From contig JANATG010000002.1 of NCBI GenBank assembly GCA_029449235.1, positions 372,001-436,000 of the forward strand: DNA of 64,000 nt, given 5' to 3'. Position numbers and translations under genes: made by a program. Of the stretch, positions 24,816 through 36,900 are shown piece after piece (within the stretch, counting starts at the first letter, position 1; the number at the start of each line of letters is the position of its first letter). This stretch comes from Linnemannia schmuckeri. Its lineage: Eukaryota; Mortierellomycota; Mortierellomycetes; Mortierellales; Mortierellaceae. The notes beneath the pieces were generated by a model. The model worked only from the letters and a program-made list of their open reading frames with translations. It was not told the DNA's origin and made no database searches.

Positions 24816-25419
24816 TATTGTTATTCGTTACGTCTGCTGTTGTTGCTTGGGTGGTATGTGCGAGATGGGAGGACTAGTATGGTTTTGGATGACCGTCAAG
24901 AGGAGTTGGGCTTGAAGGCAGATTGAGGGTTGAGAAGGGAGCGTGAGGTAGGGTATGATATCGATTGAGTGAGTGTTGAGAAAGTGGTGGTGTCAATGGA
25001 AATCGTGAGTCAAGTAGGGGTGTGAGCAAGATTACAAAGAAGGTGGGTTGTTAAAGAGAGAAGAGGGAAAAGTGAAGTGTTAAGTGAGCAGGGTGTGTTT
25101 GCCTTGTAAAAGAAGAAGGGAGGAGCGAAAAGAGTGCGTGTGTAGAGGGAAGAATAGAATGCAAGTACTAACTTGCATTAGTGACCGATCCATTGCCTTT
25201 ATATAATACATGAATTGGTCAACCAAAAAAAAAAAAAAAAAAGATCAGAGACCATGGACCATATCTGCTCCTTTGCTCCGACAGACAACGAAATTAACGG
25301 TCGGGATTTAAACCACTGAACGCAATAAACGAAAAGAAATGCATTTGACAATGACAACAATGCATCGTTTTTCCGCCTCTTCCGTTTCCAATCTTTTGTC
25401 TTTCTCTCTCTCTCTATCA

Positions 25420-25457
<38 letters not shown>

Positions 25458-26283
25458 CCTTCATCTCGTTTCTGAGCCCATACATACCATGCTACTCCTT
25501 TTCTGCACACCTCTCTTCCTCCTCTGCCCACAGCCCTGCCACGATGGTTCAGTCAATGCTTCCATGTGCCCCTCCTTCGTCTGGAATAAAGAAACAGAGG
25601 GTAACCGCTGGAACGAGTGTTTGCTCTCACACAGGGTGAGACAACGTACCAGGGACTGAACAATCCGTATCATTCATGTCTGGTCAACAAAAAAACCGAT
25701 ATCTCTGCTCTTCTTCAGAGGAGACACTCCTTACCCCTTCACGGAAGAGGTATTTTACGCAAGTTACCCGCACTAATAGTATGCATAGGAGTTAAGGTAC
25801 TTTCCTAACAACAAAGAAAAAAGGAAGAGACAATGGTCAACGCCCATTGTGCCCTCTCCCATTTTTTTCCCCTACCATAAATTATGCCTTCTCCCTTCTT
25901 ACTCCAATGCAGACACAGGCAGATTCAAATTTCATTTCAGAGCCCGCACCACTCTAAAAAGATGCCCAATGAACCCTATTCAACCCAAAGCCAACAATAG
26001 CCAGCCAGCCAAAACAATTGATACAAGTGGCCTACACATGAATCCGCCTCATTCTTTCTTTCTTCATCTGCGTCATTATACGAAACTCAGAGAGTGTGCT
26101 GAATGTGTTTACATGGAGTTGGATCCTACCCCTCCTAATGCCTTAAATAGCAAGAAGGGTCCCCAGCCAAAACGAAAAAAAAACCTACTCGCCTTCTTTT
26201 TTTGTAACCCCCACCCGACCAATTACCCAACATCTTTTTACTCTCATACCGACACTTACATCCAACACACATATCCCTTAGCC
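24816..26283. other. Intergenic, no gene recognised
   Basis: Upstream region of the divergently placed membrane protein and secreted protein genes. It contains an uninterrupted T run of about 34 bases near 25423-25457 and two A/T homopolymers. No convincing coding frame was found. Confidence 0.45.
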
Positions 26284-26368
26284 ATGGTCAGCACACTCCT
26301 CACAATCACAGGCGAGTTCAATGTCAAGCAGAAAGAAAAGGGCAAACTAGTCGATTATCAGTCCACGC

Positions 26369-27403
26369 TTGTTGCTCCTGAGAATAACACCCTTCTCCCA
26401 TTTTTTGAACCATTTAGGACCAAGAGGTGCATGGACCAACACACTAGTGCTTTTCGCTATCACAGTCTTGTCCCTCAGGACGCCAACAGCTTTATCCGAT
26501 CCAACATCATTCGCCCTGAATGCTACGATCACCCCCAACGCTACGATCGACTTTGGCGCAAACGATAGAATCACCTCCAACGTCACTTTAGACTTTGGTG
26601 CAAGTGACAGGATCGCCCCACTTCTCTTCAACGCACAGCAATCATACTACGCTCTCAAGGCCACCAAAAGATCCACCTCTGTCCGTGCCAACGTCGGTAT
26701 CTCTAGAACCATTGATGCAGGAGGATCTTCTCTCGGAGTGTGTTACTACAGCGAGGGTGACGACTATTCGGGATGTGCAGAGGTATCGACAGACAACACA
26801 GGATGCCTTGTCGCGGGGGGGACAGCAACAGTGACAAAACGCCTGCCCAAAGGTTATGTCAACAGACAAATCGAGATCCACGCCAATAAGGATGCTCTCT
26901 GTATTGATTATGTCGGATTCTCATATGGAAGCGGTGACATGCACCCGGGGAACGCCAAGATTGCAGTGACGGGCGACATGACATTCGAATGCGGACACCC
27001 CTGGGCATACAGCGGTCGGGACACGAATGGGTTCCAGCACAAATGTCTGTTTATCGGGAATGTCGAAAACCAGAACTACACAAACACATACAGCTTTAGA
27101 GTCGAGGAGTTGTGGTTATCGACCGAGGCGCTTCACCAGAACGCTAAGGACAACTTGACAAGTGTGCCCAATACAGTCCGATATGCATGCAATTACATGA
27201 GCAGCTGGAGTCGTAAGGACCTGCCAAAGACGAACCCTAATTGTGGGCAGTACGACAACGGTTTTGACCAGGAGGCGGGTGGTCCAAGAAAGAAGAAGTA
27301 TATCTCTGAGGAGGTTCATCTGGCCAACTTGCGTGTCAACCCCTACTACGCCGGTAACCCGGTCGTCAATGGCACTGTGGAGATCGACACCAACTACGTG
27401 TAA
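26369..27403 (+). CDS. Secreted, N-glycosylated cysteine-containing protein, unknown function
   Basis: An intronless frame of 344 residues. Near the N-terminus is a hydrophobic segment, WTNTLVLFAITVLSL (about residues 22-36), that could serve as a signal peptide. A duplicated NATIDFGANDRI/NVTLDFGASDRI motif follows, then a compact domain with paired cysteines (VCYYSEGDDYSGCAEV, TGCLVAG, CIDYVGFSYGSG, FECGHPW, HKCLFIG, YACNYM, NCGQYDNGF) and several Asn-X-Ser/Thr sites. No family is recognised. An alternative model starts at ATG 26284 (GCCATGG context) and removes a 53-nt intron, 26427-26479 (GTGCAT...CCTCAG). It rejoins the same frame at TPTALSDPTSF but loses the hydrophobic segment. The secretory look of the rest favours the unspliced form. 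Confidence 0.65.
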   Translation: MLLLRITPFSHFLNHLGPRGAWTNTLVLFAITVLSLRTPTALSDPTSFALNATITPNATIDFGANDRITSNVTLDFGASDRIAPLLFNAQQSYYALKATKRSTSVRANVGISRTIDAGGSSLGVCYYSEGDDYSGCAEVSTDNTGCLVAGGTATVTKRLPKGYVNRQIEIHANKDALCIDYVGFSYGSGDMHPGNAKIAVTGDMTFECGHPWAYSGRDTNGFQHKCLFIGNVENQNYTNTYSFRVEELWLSTEALHQNAKDNLTSVPNTVRYACNYMSSWSRKDLPKTNPNCGQYDNGFDQEAGGPRKKKYISEEVHLANLRVNPYYAGNPVVNGTVEIDTNYV

Positions 27404-30400
27404 TAAAACGACCTTTTTGCTCTCTGGTGTCTATGCTTTGCTGTAAGCAAGTGTAATTTAAATCTCTCTTGGGTCAATTTAACATTCTCCAGCTCTTCTT
27501 GCTCTCTGACCCCTTCCGATTTCTAGCTGCCTCCACGCTCACTTTGTGATGGACAAACACGCACCATGCAGCCCACTCTTAATCGGCACCCTCATTAGAT
27601 CATCTCAACACATGGCAACTCAAATGATCATTGTTCACTCATGCAGACAACTCATTCATTCAACTCACTCCTGATCAGTATATAACTCTGAATCGAATGC
27701 GCATTCCATGGTGTGTGCTCGACGATAAAAGGACGCCACCAATTTCGCATTTCACAAAAGTCGGGCGTCCCTATCTCCTTTTTTCTAGACAGTCCCCCAA
27801 CACTTGAAAATAGTATTCCTTGGTGAGCACGACACAACTCGCCCCTGTTGATGCATCTAGACAAACCAAGCTTCTCTACATGCTTGCTTGCCCACAAGTT
27901 TCAGGAACTCAAGAGTGGTACCAAGCACCCAAGAAGGACATAATCTAACTTGAACCAAAATTTACTTACAAGGGACCAACTAGATGCCTGTCTGTTCGGT
28001 CTTCATGGTATCCAAGTGACACCTAATTACCATTGAGGAGCAGACTATTCAGGTACGATTGGCGTCGGATAGATAATTCAAAACTGGTCTTGATGCCTTC
28101 ATGTGTAAGTTTTCTTCATTGCATAAACATATCCTGGTTTTCTGGTGTACTCCTTACAAAGGCTATTGTGTCTCATTTATTCTAGATCTCAAACCGCAAA
28201 GCGTAAATGATTGCTCTGGTAGGCACTTAACACTATTTAATCACGGTGTGTGATGAATCCTTTGTACTCATGGGATCAATCGACTGATGGCAGAAAGATC
28301 ATGTACGCATTTTTTTGGTACCAATCACAAGATCATGCCTTACCCATGACCAACGCGGTTATTTTTTTGTTCTGATTTGAAGCTCTGCGCTTTTGAACAA
28401 CAACAGCCTTTACTTTTCTTCAACTCCTGCACTTGATGCGGTTAAAATGTTTCCCAATGCCACGTCCATTAACGACCTGCCCCGGTCGCGTCGACAAAAA
28501 ACGCGCCGTCTTTTGACAACTACCGACCAATCGGTATATATTTTTGATAGTATTTCTAGACCATAAGCCTCTATCTGCCTGCTGGTTCATTTCCACCTAC
28601 GCGTTTTTTCTGACATGGGAAGTATTTTTATTTTTGTAGTTTTCAATTTTCAGACGCGTCAGTCATCGCAAAGGAAAACAACTTGGTATTCACCTGTCAT
28701 CTCAACATCATCGCAATGGCACTAAATATCGATGAAAATTACGGTTAGATATCCTACCCGTTGCTGCTGAAGTCCACAAATATTTCAGAGCCGAACGCCG
28801 GGCACCGTTACAGTTCCATAGAGAGATTGTCTCCGATCCCTTCAATTCACTACTGCTCAAAAAAATGCGCACAACACAGCTTGAAATGAATCCCTCTTCT
28901 CGTTTCAGTTTTTTATAGCGCCTGCTCTAACCATTTTTCAACCACAGGGGGCAGCTTTGAGCAAGTATTACGAGAAGACCTCATCTGTTGCAAAAAAGAT
29001 TAGCCTAAAACGATCCCACCAATCGAGCACACAATAAGCCCTATCCAGAAATGTTCGAGGAGAATGGGCTTTATGAGCTCACCAGCCCCATCGCACGAAC
29101 ACCAAGACGCTCGGTCCTCGAGCAATTTCAGTGGATCAAGGTCAAACATAAACGAACACCAAATCGTCACCAGTGCCAACTCACGTCAATGAAACGTGAC
29201 AAAAAGAAGCAAGGTCGAGGATGATAATGAATGGGCAAGGTTTGAACATTGGTATGGCCCCATCGACCCTGATCCTGACGTCGAATTTCCATGCATGCGT
29301 TTCCAACCATCACCCATCGTCCAGCAGTTACGGTTATACTGGAATCCGCAAGAAGTCAGGGACTAGCAGAATACCCTAAGAAGCAGTAATGAGCTGATAC
29401 AGCACCTCAAGCTTGCAGGTTTTGTGATCCGCACCTTGTAGGCCACAGCTGATTCAAAAAGAACACCAGCAGCTGCTGCAATAGTATTGAATCAAACCAT
29501 GGGTAACAACAGCATAAGCTACACCGAACCGGAAGCAGTGAACAAACGAAGACGACCATAAAAAAATCACCCATGGCGTAGCTGATGCCCTGTCCTAAAA
29601 TATCAACGGCAAGCATATCGTCAACTACACCTTCAAGGACGATAGCAAGCACAAGCAAGTTTCTCGACTGGATCCACCTGCAGAAGGACATTCTTAACCT
29701 CTTATCACCTCTACCTCTGCTCGTAGATACGGATATCAAACAGCATATCGCTATCCATAATTGGAATAACTTATGGCGATGAATGACAATTACAACAACA
29801 CAAGCAGCAGCATCTACAAATATTATGGGAGTCGGCCACAACATTAAATCAGTGGAAAGAAACGCAAAGCTGATGTTAAACCTCCAAGGACCAAACCCTC
29901 GAAAGGATAGCAGTAATTGTCGAAAGTTGGATACCGTAAGCCCCCATCATGTCAGCAGTAGCACCAACAGTACTGGAATGCAACATTCATATAGACAATA
30001 GAATGTGCTATTTCAATATCCACACTGCAAGGCGGCGATGGAAATCGGGTTGTGATATCCATTTAAACTTTCAAGCGTTCTATTATCGCTCAATTCTCGG
30101 ACCAAGAGATGTATCGGACACAATACACTAAAAGAGAGATTACGGACTTCGACCATCTATCTTCTGCCAGCAGCCTCCGGCAGCTCTTATCGCCTTGTTC
30201 GAGAATGTGATCCTCTTGCCATTCGTTTGAACATTAAAGTATGGATTTTTGGATGTAGGTGTGTTCTGATAATGGTGTAATGAAAAAGGAAGTTCTTGAG
30301 ATGTGTGACTTACAAGGACAACATGTGCACAAAGAAGCAATGCATGCTTGCCCAACAAATCCCTGTGGTACGAATGCTATTTTCAGGCGGACATATATCT

Positions 30401-31225
30401 GGCGCTGAAAAAGTTTGGATAACTTAAATCACAAGTGCACCCTCCCTAATGTCGTTGAAGGAGAGCGACTTTGCGTTGATGGTCCATCGAGATTATTTTT
30501 TTAGGATTGCTGACCACATCCTACCTTTTAGCGAGCAAGTCTGCAATTGTTCTTTTGAATCTCTCATCCAGCCCAAGACGAATAAAGGATAGAGTACAAT
30601 TGTGAAGTCTTGGTTCGAGATTATTTTTTTTGGGTTGTTCGCTATCAAACTGTTTGGACATACATTCGGAGTGTTTTCCCTTTCGGTTCCTCTCCCCTGT
30701 TCCCTGTTGGCGTAAAGGATGCAAATGATATGTTTACTTCGACCGATTGATCGCAAGCAGACAGAGTGATGAGCCCCACCCAATGTCCATCTCGGATGTA
30801 AGCCTCGTCCATGTTTTGCATAAGGGAGAGGGATGCATAGCACAAGAGGTGCATCGAGTGAGGCGTTTTGTTTGTTTGTCTGTCTGCTAGTCTCGTTTTG
30901 AGAGCACTGCACAGTACAGCAGACTACAAAGGGAATTTCTGTTTATGTCCACCTTTACTCGGTCTCCCTCTTTCGGGGCTGCCCTTTGGATTTCCAACTC
31001 AGACTTGATCGTTTTTTTTTTCTCACAGACAACCAACATAGCCAACCAATCTCCACCATAATTACCCAGACCCTCTTCTGACATTGCATTCGTTTATTCT
31101 CATTTCCACTTCTTTCGCTCTCACATTCACTCTCCTCCTTTCCTTCCTTCTCTCTCTTGAACATTCCTCTCCTCCACTCCTACTCTTCTTCCTCATCACA
31201 ACCAACCTCATTCAACAAACAAACA
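27404..31225. other. Gene desert with decayed coding-like sequence
   Basis: Nearly 4 kb with no supportable gene. The part from 29000 to 30130 on the plus strand reads in short, stop-interrupted, protein-like stretches (WNPQEVRD, GVADALS, FLDWIHLQKDILNLL, SDQEMYRTQYTKREITDFDHL). GVADALS resembles the VADALSR motif at the end of reverse transcriptase/RNase H in Ty3 or DIRS elements. On its own this is too weak to call a family. Confidence 0.35.
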
Positions 31226-32343
31226 ATGCTCAACAGACATCATCACCTGATCCGCCCCTCCATCAGAGCAGTAAACATTGCCCGCGCCTCATGGGCTCCC
31301 TCAAATACCCTTGTCCGTCCATTCCACGTCTCAGCCCTCAGTAAGACTCTCAATCCCTCCCTCGCAGACAGAGATCCCACTTCCGCAACATCAACCCCTC
31401 AACAAGGCCACATCGAACGTCTCTTCGCCTACAGCGACGAGCACTCGACCCCTCTCCCCGAGAAATTCGACCGTCTCCACGCACACTCCCTCCAAGTCTA
31501 CCCTACCACCGCTGGAAAGACCGTCTCGGCCCTGCAGGGACACTTTCAGCAAATGTTGATGCGGCTTACGAAACCAAAGTCAGTGCTCGAGTTGGGTACT
31601 TTTATGGGGTACAGTGCTATGGCGATGGCGGATGGGATGCCCAAAGGGGCGATTCTGTACACATGTGAGAAGGATCCCAAGGCTGCCAAGTTGTCGAGAG
31701 AGTTGTTTGAGGAGCATGCTTACAGTCCTTCTTCGACTAATAAGGAGAGGAAGGATGCTACGATTGAAGTTGTGGAGGGGGATGGACTTTCGAGTTTGGC
31801 CTTGCTTGCTCAGAGGAACCTCCGCTTTGATGCCGTCTTCCTTGGTAAGATTTCTCTCTAAAATTTTCAATTGAGTTTAGACCCTTTCTTTCTTTCTCTC
31901 CCATTGTTTGATTTGTCTCTTTGTGTCTCGTCTCGTGAAAAAATGCCTTGGCCGTTAATTTTTCTTTCCCCTTTCCTCCTTCTTTATACAAAATAGATGC
32001 GGACAAGGGAAACTACGTGAACTACTACAACTTCATCCTCGATAATAATATGCTGACTGACGAAGGATACATCCTCGCCGACAATGTCCTTTTCAGCGGG
32101 CTGGTCCTCAACTCTGAAGAGCGCAAGCGTCAAGCCGCCTCTTCCCCATCTTCTTCGAAGGGCAAGGGCAAGGGCAAGAAGGACAAGGATGCAGCCGATG
32201 GAGAGTGGACAATGGCCACCTTTCAAAAGTTTGCAGATCACATTGATACCTTCAACAAGCATGTCCAGAATGACCCCCGTGTGGACGTTGTGCTTTTGCC
32301 GGTCTTTGATGGTCTCTCTTTGATTATGAAGAAGAGACAGTAA
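31226..32343 (+). CDS. Class I-like SAM-dependent O-methyltransferase (CCoAOMT/COMT family), mitochondrial
   Basis: Two exons, 31226-31844 and 31997-32343 (phase 1, GTAAGA donor), encode 321 residues. The N-terminus is basic, lacks acids and ends RPFHVSALS, a good mitochondrial presequence. The SAM-binding motif I is VLELGTFMGYSAMAMA (about residues 119-134). It is followed by the acidic CEKDPKAAKLSRELF helix, the VVEGDGLSSL block, FLDADKGNYVNYY at the exon junction (metal and substrate loop of the family), and LADNVLFSGLV. A Lys/Ser-rich insert (SSKGKGKGKKDKDAADGE) interrupts the region before the last strand, where the family usually has a short loop. The end is VVLLPVFDGLSLIMKK, matching the family's final strand. 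The methyl acceptor is unknown, probably a small catechol-like compound. The TTG-initiated extension upstream of 31226 was rejected. Confidence 0.88.
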
Positions 32344-32786
32344 TAAAGTCAAGGCTTCGTGCGTGTTCTTCCTAGGGCAATAAAGCATGAAAAATACATA
32401 CAAAAAATAGTGTACATGCGGCTCTTTTTTTTCTCACGATTGTGGACGCTCCTTTCTTCTTTGGACTCAGTGCGCTTACTGTTTGTGTGTCCACTTTAAC
32501 GAATATCGACAAAGAAACAAAAGCAAGGGCAAGTACCACGCTTGTGTGGCTACCCCCTTTCCCACAAAGAACCACCTTTCATATGTCCACAATCACACCT
32601 CTGCCACCCCTTGCAAGTGCCTACAAATACAAATACGCGCCGCCTACAGGTAATAGGTATATCCCAATCATTCTCTCACTGTACTTTTCATATTTCAATC
32701 CATACCCTCTACACATCAAATCAATCCCTCACCTCCTCTCCTCTTCCTTCCCTCTTACACCAGAGAACCAATACTATCAGCAACAA
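32344..32786. other. Intergenic promoter region
   Basis: Short gap between the methyltransferase stop and the next start. It is CT-rich towards 32760. No gene is seen. Confidence 0.5.
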
Positions 32787-33847
32787 ATGATATCGTCAAA
32801 GCACTCGACAAGGGTGGCATTTGCACTGATACTTTTCCGTGCACTCGTGACATTCATCTGCATCATGTCCATCGTTGCCTGCACCGCTGCCATCGCCCAC
32901 GGCGCCCTCTTCCAATTCCAGGTTTCTCATCCTCCTTCCCTTTTTTTTTTGTCTCTATCAATCATAATTGCTTCTTCTCAGCCTCTTCTCTCTCCCTCCC
33001 TTTCTGCTTTGTACTTCTTGAAATTTTATTTTGACTCCCTTTGATATGAGCACGTTGTTATCTGATTACCCTACTAATGCATAAGGCGTAACCTTGTTTT
33101 TTTCCTTCTCTCCTTCCTTCTAACAATTCTATGCAGGGGGCAACGACAACTCCATCAACCGCCCTCCAGTCCCGAAGCACCTCCTCCTCCACTTCCTCTT
33201 CATCCAGATCTATTGACAATGGAATCATCTACCCCCAAAAACCAACCCCAACTCCTTATTCATCATCTAGCACCACAACCTCTTCACAACTCCCAAAAGA
33301 TCCGCGCGAACAACTCTTCTTCCAGTATCTGACCCTATTCCTCCTCGCCCTCTGGATCCCCCTCACATGTCTCAAAGACTGGCCTGCCGCCCGGTCTTTC
33401 CTGTACCGATCCTCAGAGTTAGTCGTTGCCTCCAACAACAACGACAGTAGCGAAGAAGTTGGTGAGAGAGGACGGTATGGGAATGAGCTCAGGCTGGGGT
33501 ATTCGTTCCTCTGTATTGGTGCTTCTTTCGTCATGTAGGTACCTTCTTCCTACTTTTTCTTTACTTCCATATGCATGTATATTCGTCCAGCACCTCATAA
33601 ATAACCCATTTGAGCTGACTACAACCGTGTCCTTACTTTTCAAAACTCTAAAAACCATAAAAATAACAGGATCGGAAGCACAATGCTAGCACTGAACTTA
33701 GGTTCGAACCCCATGTGGCGATTCTTTGAGTGGCAAACAAGTCTGATGGACGGATTTGGTTATGCGATTCTAGTCGTCGGAATCACGTATATCTTACTTG
33801 GACTTGGACCTTGGGATCTCCGCAAGCTTCGCGACGACCAAGCATAA
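32787..33847 (+). CDS. Four-helix membrane protein, unknown function
   Basis: Three exons, 32787-32921, 33137-33534 and 33670-33847, join in phases 0 and 2 to give 236 residues. Hydrophobic segments are FALILFRALVTFICIMSIVA in exon 1, LFLLALWIPLTC in exon 2, LGYSFLCIGASFVM across the exon 2/3 junction, and DGFGYAILVVGITYILLGL in exon 3. Between helices 1 and 2 lies a long Ser/Thr/Pro-rich loop with repeated Ser runs, likely glycosylated or disordered. An Asn/Ser-rich loop sits between helices 2 and 3. The C-terminus GPWDLRKLRDDQA is short and charged. No family is recognised. In-frame continuity and helix placement across both introns support the exon structure. Confidence 0.75.
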
Positions 33848-33974
33848 ATACCCTCCCCCCCCCTTTTTTTTAGCTGTGCATCTCTACCTGCTGTACAGCA
33901 AAATAGAGTTTTTGTTCATCTTCTTTATTAGTACTATGCACACCACTCACACCAGCATTAAACGTCTTCAGCCT

Positions 33975-36900
33975 TCAATCAAGGTCAAAAGAGCCACCAT
34001 AAATGTGCACAACAAGCTGCTTCGTAACACTAAAGACCCACTCAAAAGCCTGTCGCCAAGTCATCGCAACTCCTACCACCGGCTTCCTCCCGCCTTTCGC
34101 AACCTCTCTCAACTGTGGCTCAACTTGCCGCTCATTGTCCTCAATCCGTCGCCAAAGATATCTCAATAACAACCGTACTCTCTCCAAATCACGCTCCATG
34201 ACAATTACGCGTGCAACAAAATCCACAAACGATTGTACATCATCCGGATTCGGCCCTTCATCAAACACGACCGTCTCAGTCCCCCCACTTCCACCTCCAC
34301 CTTTCTTCGCCTCATCTTTCTTTCTACTATCCCGACTAAGTTCCTGCTCCACAAGAGTCGACTGGACCCACTGAGTTAACATCACCCTCAGATCTCCAAT
34401 CTCCCACTTACCCATCAGCGTCGGCCGCTCCAACACAGGACCCCCCTGCTGTTCATTCGATCCAGAGCTCGCCCCAGAACCATGACGAGAAGCAGCAGAG
34501 GCGGCATCCTTCTGAGCAGCAAGTTCTGCCTCCTGTCGACGACGGTTCTTGATCAACTCAACCCGATGTGCCGCCTCAACTTCTGCTCGAATATCTTGTG
34601 GCAGAGCTGCCAAAAAGTCGGCATCCAGTTCTGGCACGTCTGGTTGTTGTGCGGTAGTCTTTTTGGGTTGTGCCTGTGCATTTGTCGCTGCTGCGGGGCC
34701 AGCGCGTTGAATATCGTCTTGATGACGTGAGTCGTCCATCCGTTCACGATGATCATTGACCTGTCCTCGACCTCGACCCCTTGCACGCGACCCCCGTGGT
34801 CGACCTCGTGGGCCACCTCTCCCTCGAGTCTTCGGACGACTGGTACCTTGGTCCGGAGGAGGAAAGTCATGACCTGTCGCTATCGTGGTCGTAGTAGGAG
34901 CCCTTAGTTGGAACGCCGTATTCATTCCTGCGCCTCCACCGCTTCTACTACCGCCAGATTGAGCCAGTTTTCGGATTAATTCATGGTTCTCGATGATATG
35001 GGTATATTCCTGCTCAATTTCGGCCCGGATCTCCGGTGGCAACGCCTGCAACACTGATATATCCAGCTGAGAAAGTGAAAGGAATGACATGTCAGCTTGT
35101 TGATTAATGGACAATAAAGGAATACAACCATAGTACAGTTACTACAACCACGTCTTACTTTGGATGGCGAGGGGAGAAAAGAGTTACTAAGCAAATGGTC
35201 ACCCACTTCCAAGTCAGGGGGTGCTGTCCTGGTTGATGTCGGCGGTCTTAAACTCGAAGCGGCTGTTACTGATGATCGTCGACCCTGGCGGTGATCCGTC
35301 TGTTTCAACTCGGCGTACTCCTTCAACGCATCTCTCATGACAGGAGTAGACAACGTCATCAACTCACGCGGGTCCAGTTGCGACCAGGGTGTCAACTCAT
35401 GTTTCTGTTCACTCAGTTGCTGCTCGACCACCGTACATCCTCCTTCAGCCATGGCGACAGGTCCAGCACCGCTCACATCAGATGTGTCCTCGTTAAGGAA
35501 CACCAGCTTATGATCGCGCAAGAGCTCGTCCTGAATGTCTTTAGGCAGCTCCCTGAATGTTCCACTGTCAATCTCCATGGTCGGTTTCTCTGGCTCAGCT
35601 CGTCGTTCAACTGGTGGATGCGGTGGTTCTTGTGCGGTTGTTGGAGGGTGAGGAGGCGGTTGTTCTGCCGTTGATTTTTGTTGAAACATGGCTGACGTCA
35701 GAGTCGTTTGATTCTTACTATCAGGAAGAGCGAACGCTGATTTCGACACCGTATTGACAATATCGTTATTCAGCTTCAGCACCTGGATTCCTAGGCCTAC
35801 AAACACACATTCAGATAACATGGTTAACACAATGCAGCTTCTTCAAGATTCCTTTGAATAACTAAATGAGTGCACAGGGTGGTACCTCGTAAATCCAAGA
35901 CGTCAAACCTAAAGTAGTTCAAGAGTCGAAGCGCTTCGTTGGCGATCAGATCTGGATCATCCGTGTACACAGGTAACTGCCCTGTCCGAGCAAATTGATC
36001 GACTGGTCCATGTCCAAGATGCTTCCACGCCCCTTTGACAAACGCCTTTCTCTTCATAATCTACAATCCAAAGAACAAAGTGGATGAGTCGTACTAATAA
36101 AAATATGAAATGCACAAAATTGCATTGAAAAAAAGGCATCCAAGGGTTACCTTCATGACGATAGACTTGCCCTTCCGGTCAATTTCCTTGAGGCGCTTGC
36201 TCACCTCTTGAGCCAGATCACGCATAAATACATCAACCTGCTGATTGTTCTCAAACCTCACGCCCCACGAGATCTCAGCGCTAACACTCTGTCGTGCCTT
36301 GTCCCGGTCCGAGGCAAGGGTCGTCTCGTCGATACCACGACAAGAATTGTACAGCAAGTCTCCAGTCTTCATTCCACAGACCACTTGCAATTGTTCCCTT
36401 GTGACTTGTTGCAGTTGGTGAAGTGTCCGCACATTGAGTCGCTCGAGTAGATCCTGTGAGATTTTGTATCCAATGCCTGGAAGGTCCTTAACCACGGGTT
36501 CCTTGCGATTGACTGATTTTCGAACAATAGGAGGAGGTTCGTAAGACTGAGAGTAAGACACGTTGACTGAATCTGGTGGACTCGGGTCTTCATCGGATTC
36601 TTCAATGAGCTCCGGCACAGCACCTTGCAATTCCTCAAGTGTTCTGCTTGACCCGGGAGGACTCGGCCAGATGTACTGTCCATGTGGTTTGGCCCGCTTG
36701 GTCGACAGTTTCGCCAACAAGATGTTTGGACCAATTCCAACACTCGCATGACAGCCAGTTGCAAGAAAGATCTCCTCTCGCACCTTGAGAGCAAATGCAG
36801 CTGGACTCATACGAGAAGGATCTGCATCCTGAGTTCCTGAGGCGCTGAACTGACTGCCGTTCGGTCCTGCGCCCCAAGTTGGCAGACACTTCGAGCTTAT

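Noticed and set aside
25219..25320. Possible tRNA, suggested by a GGTTTAAATCC-like word on the minus strand
   Set aside because: No acceptor stem, anticodon arm or D-arm could be folded around it.
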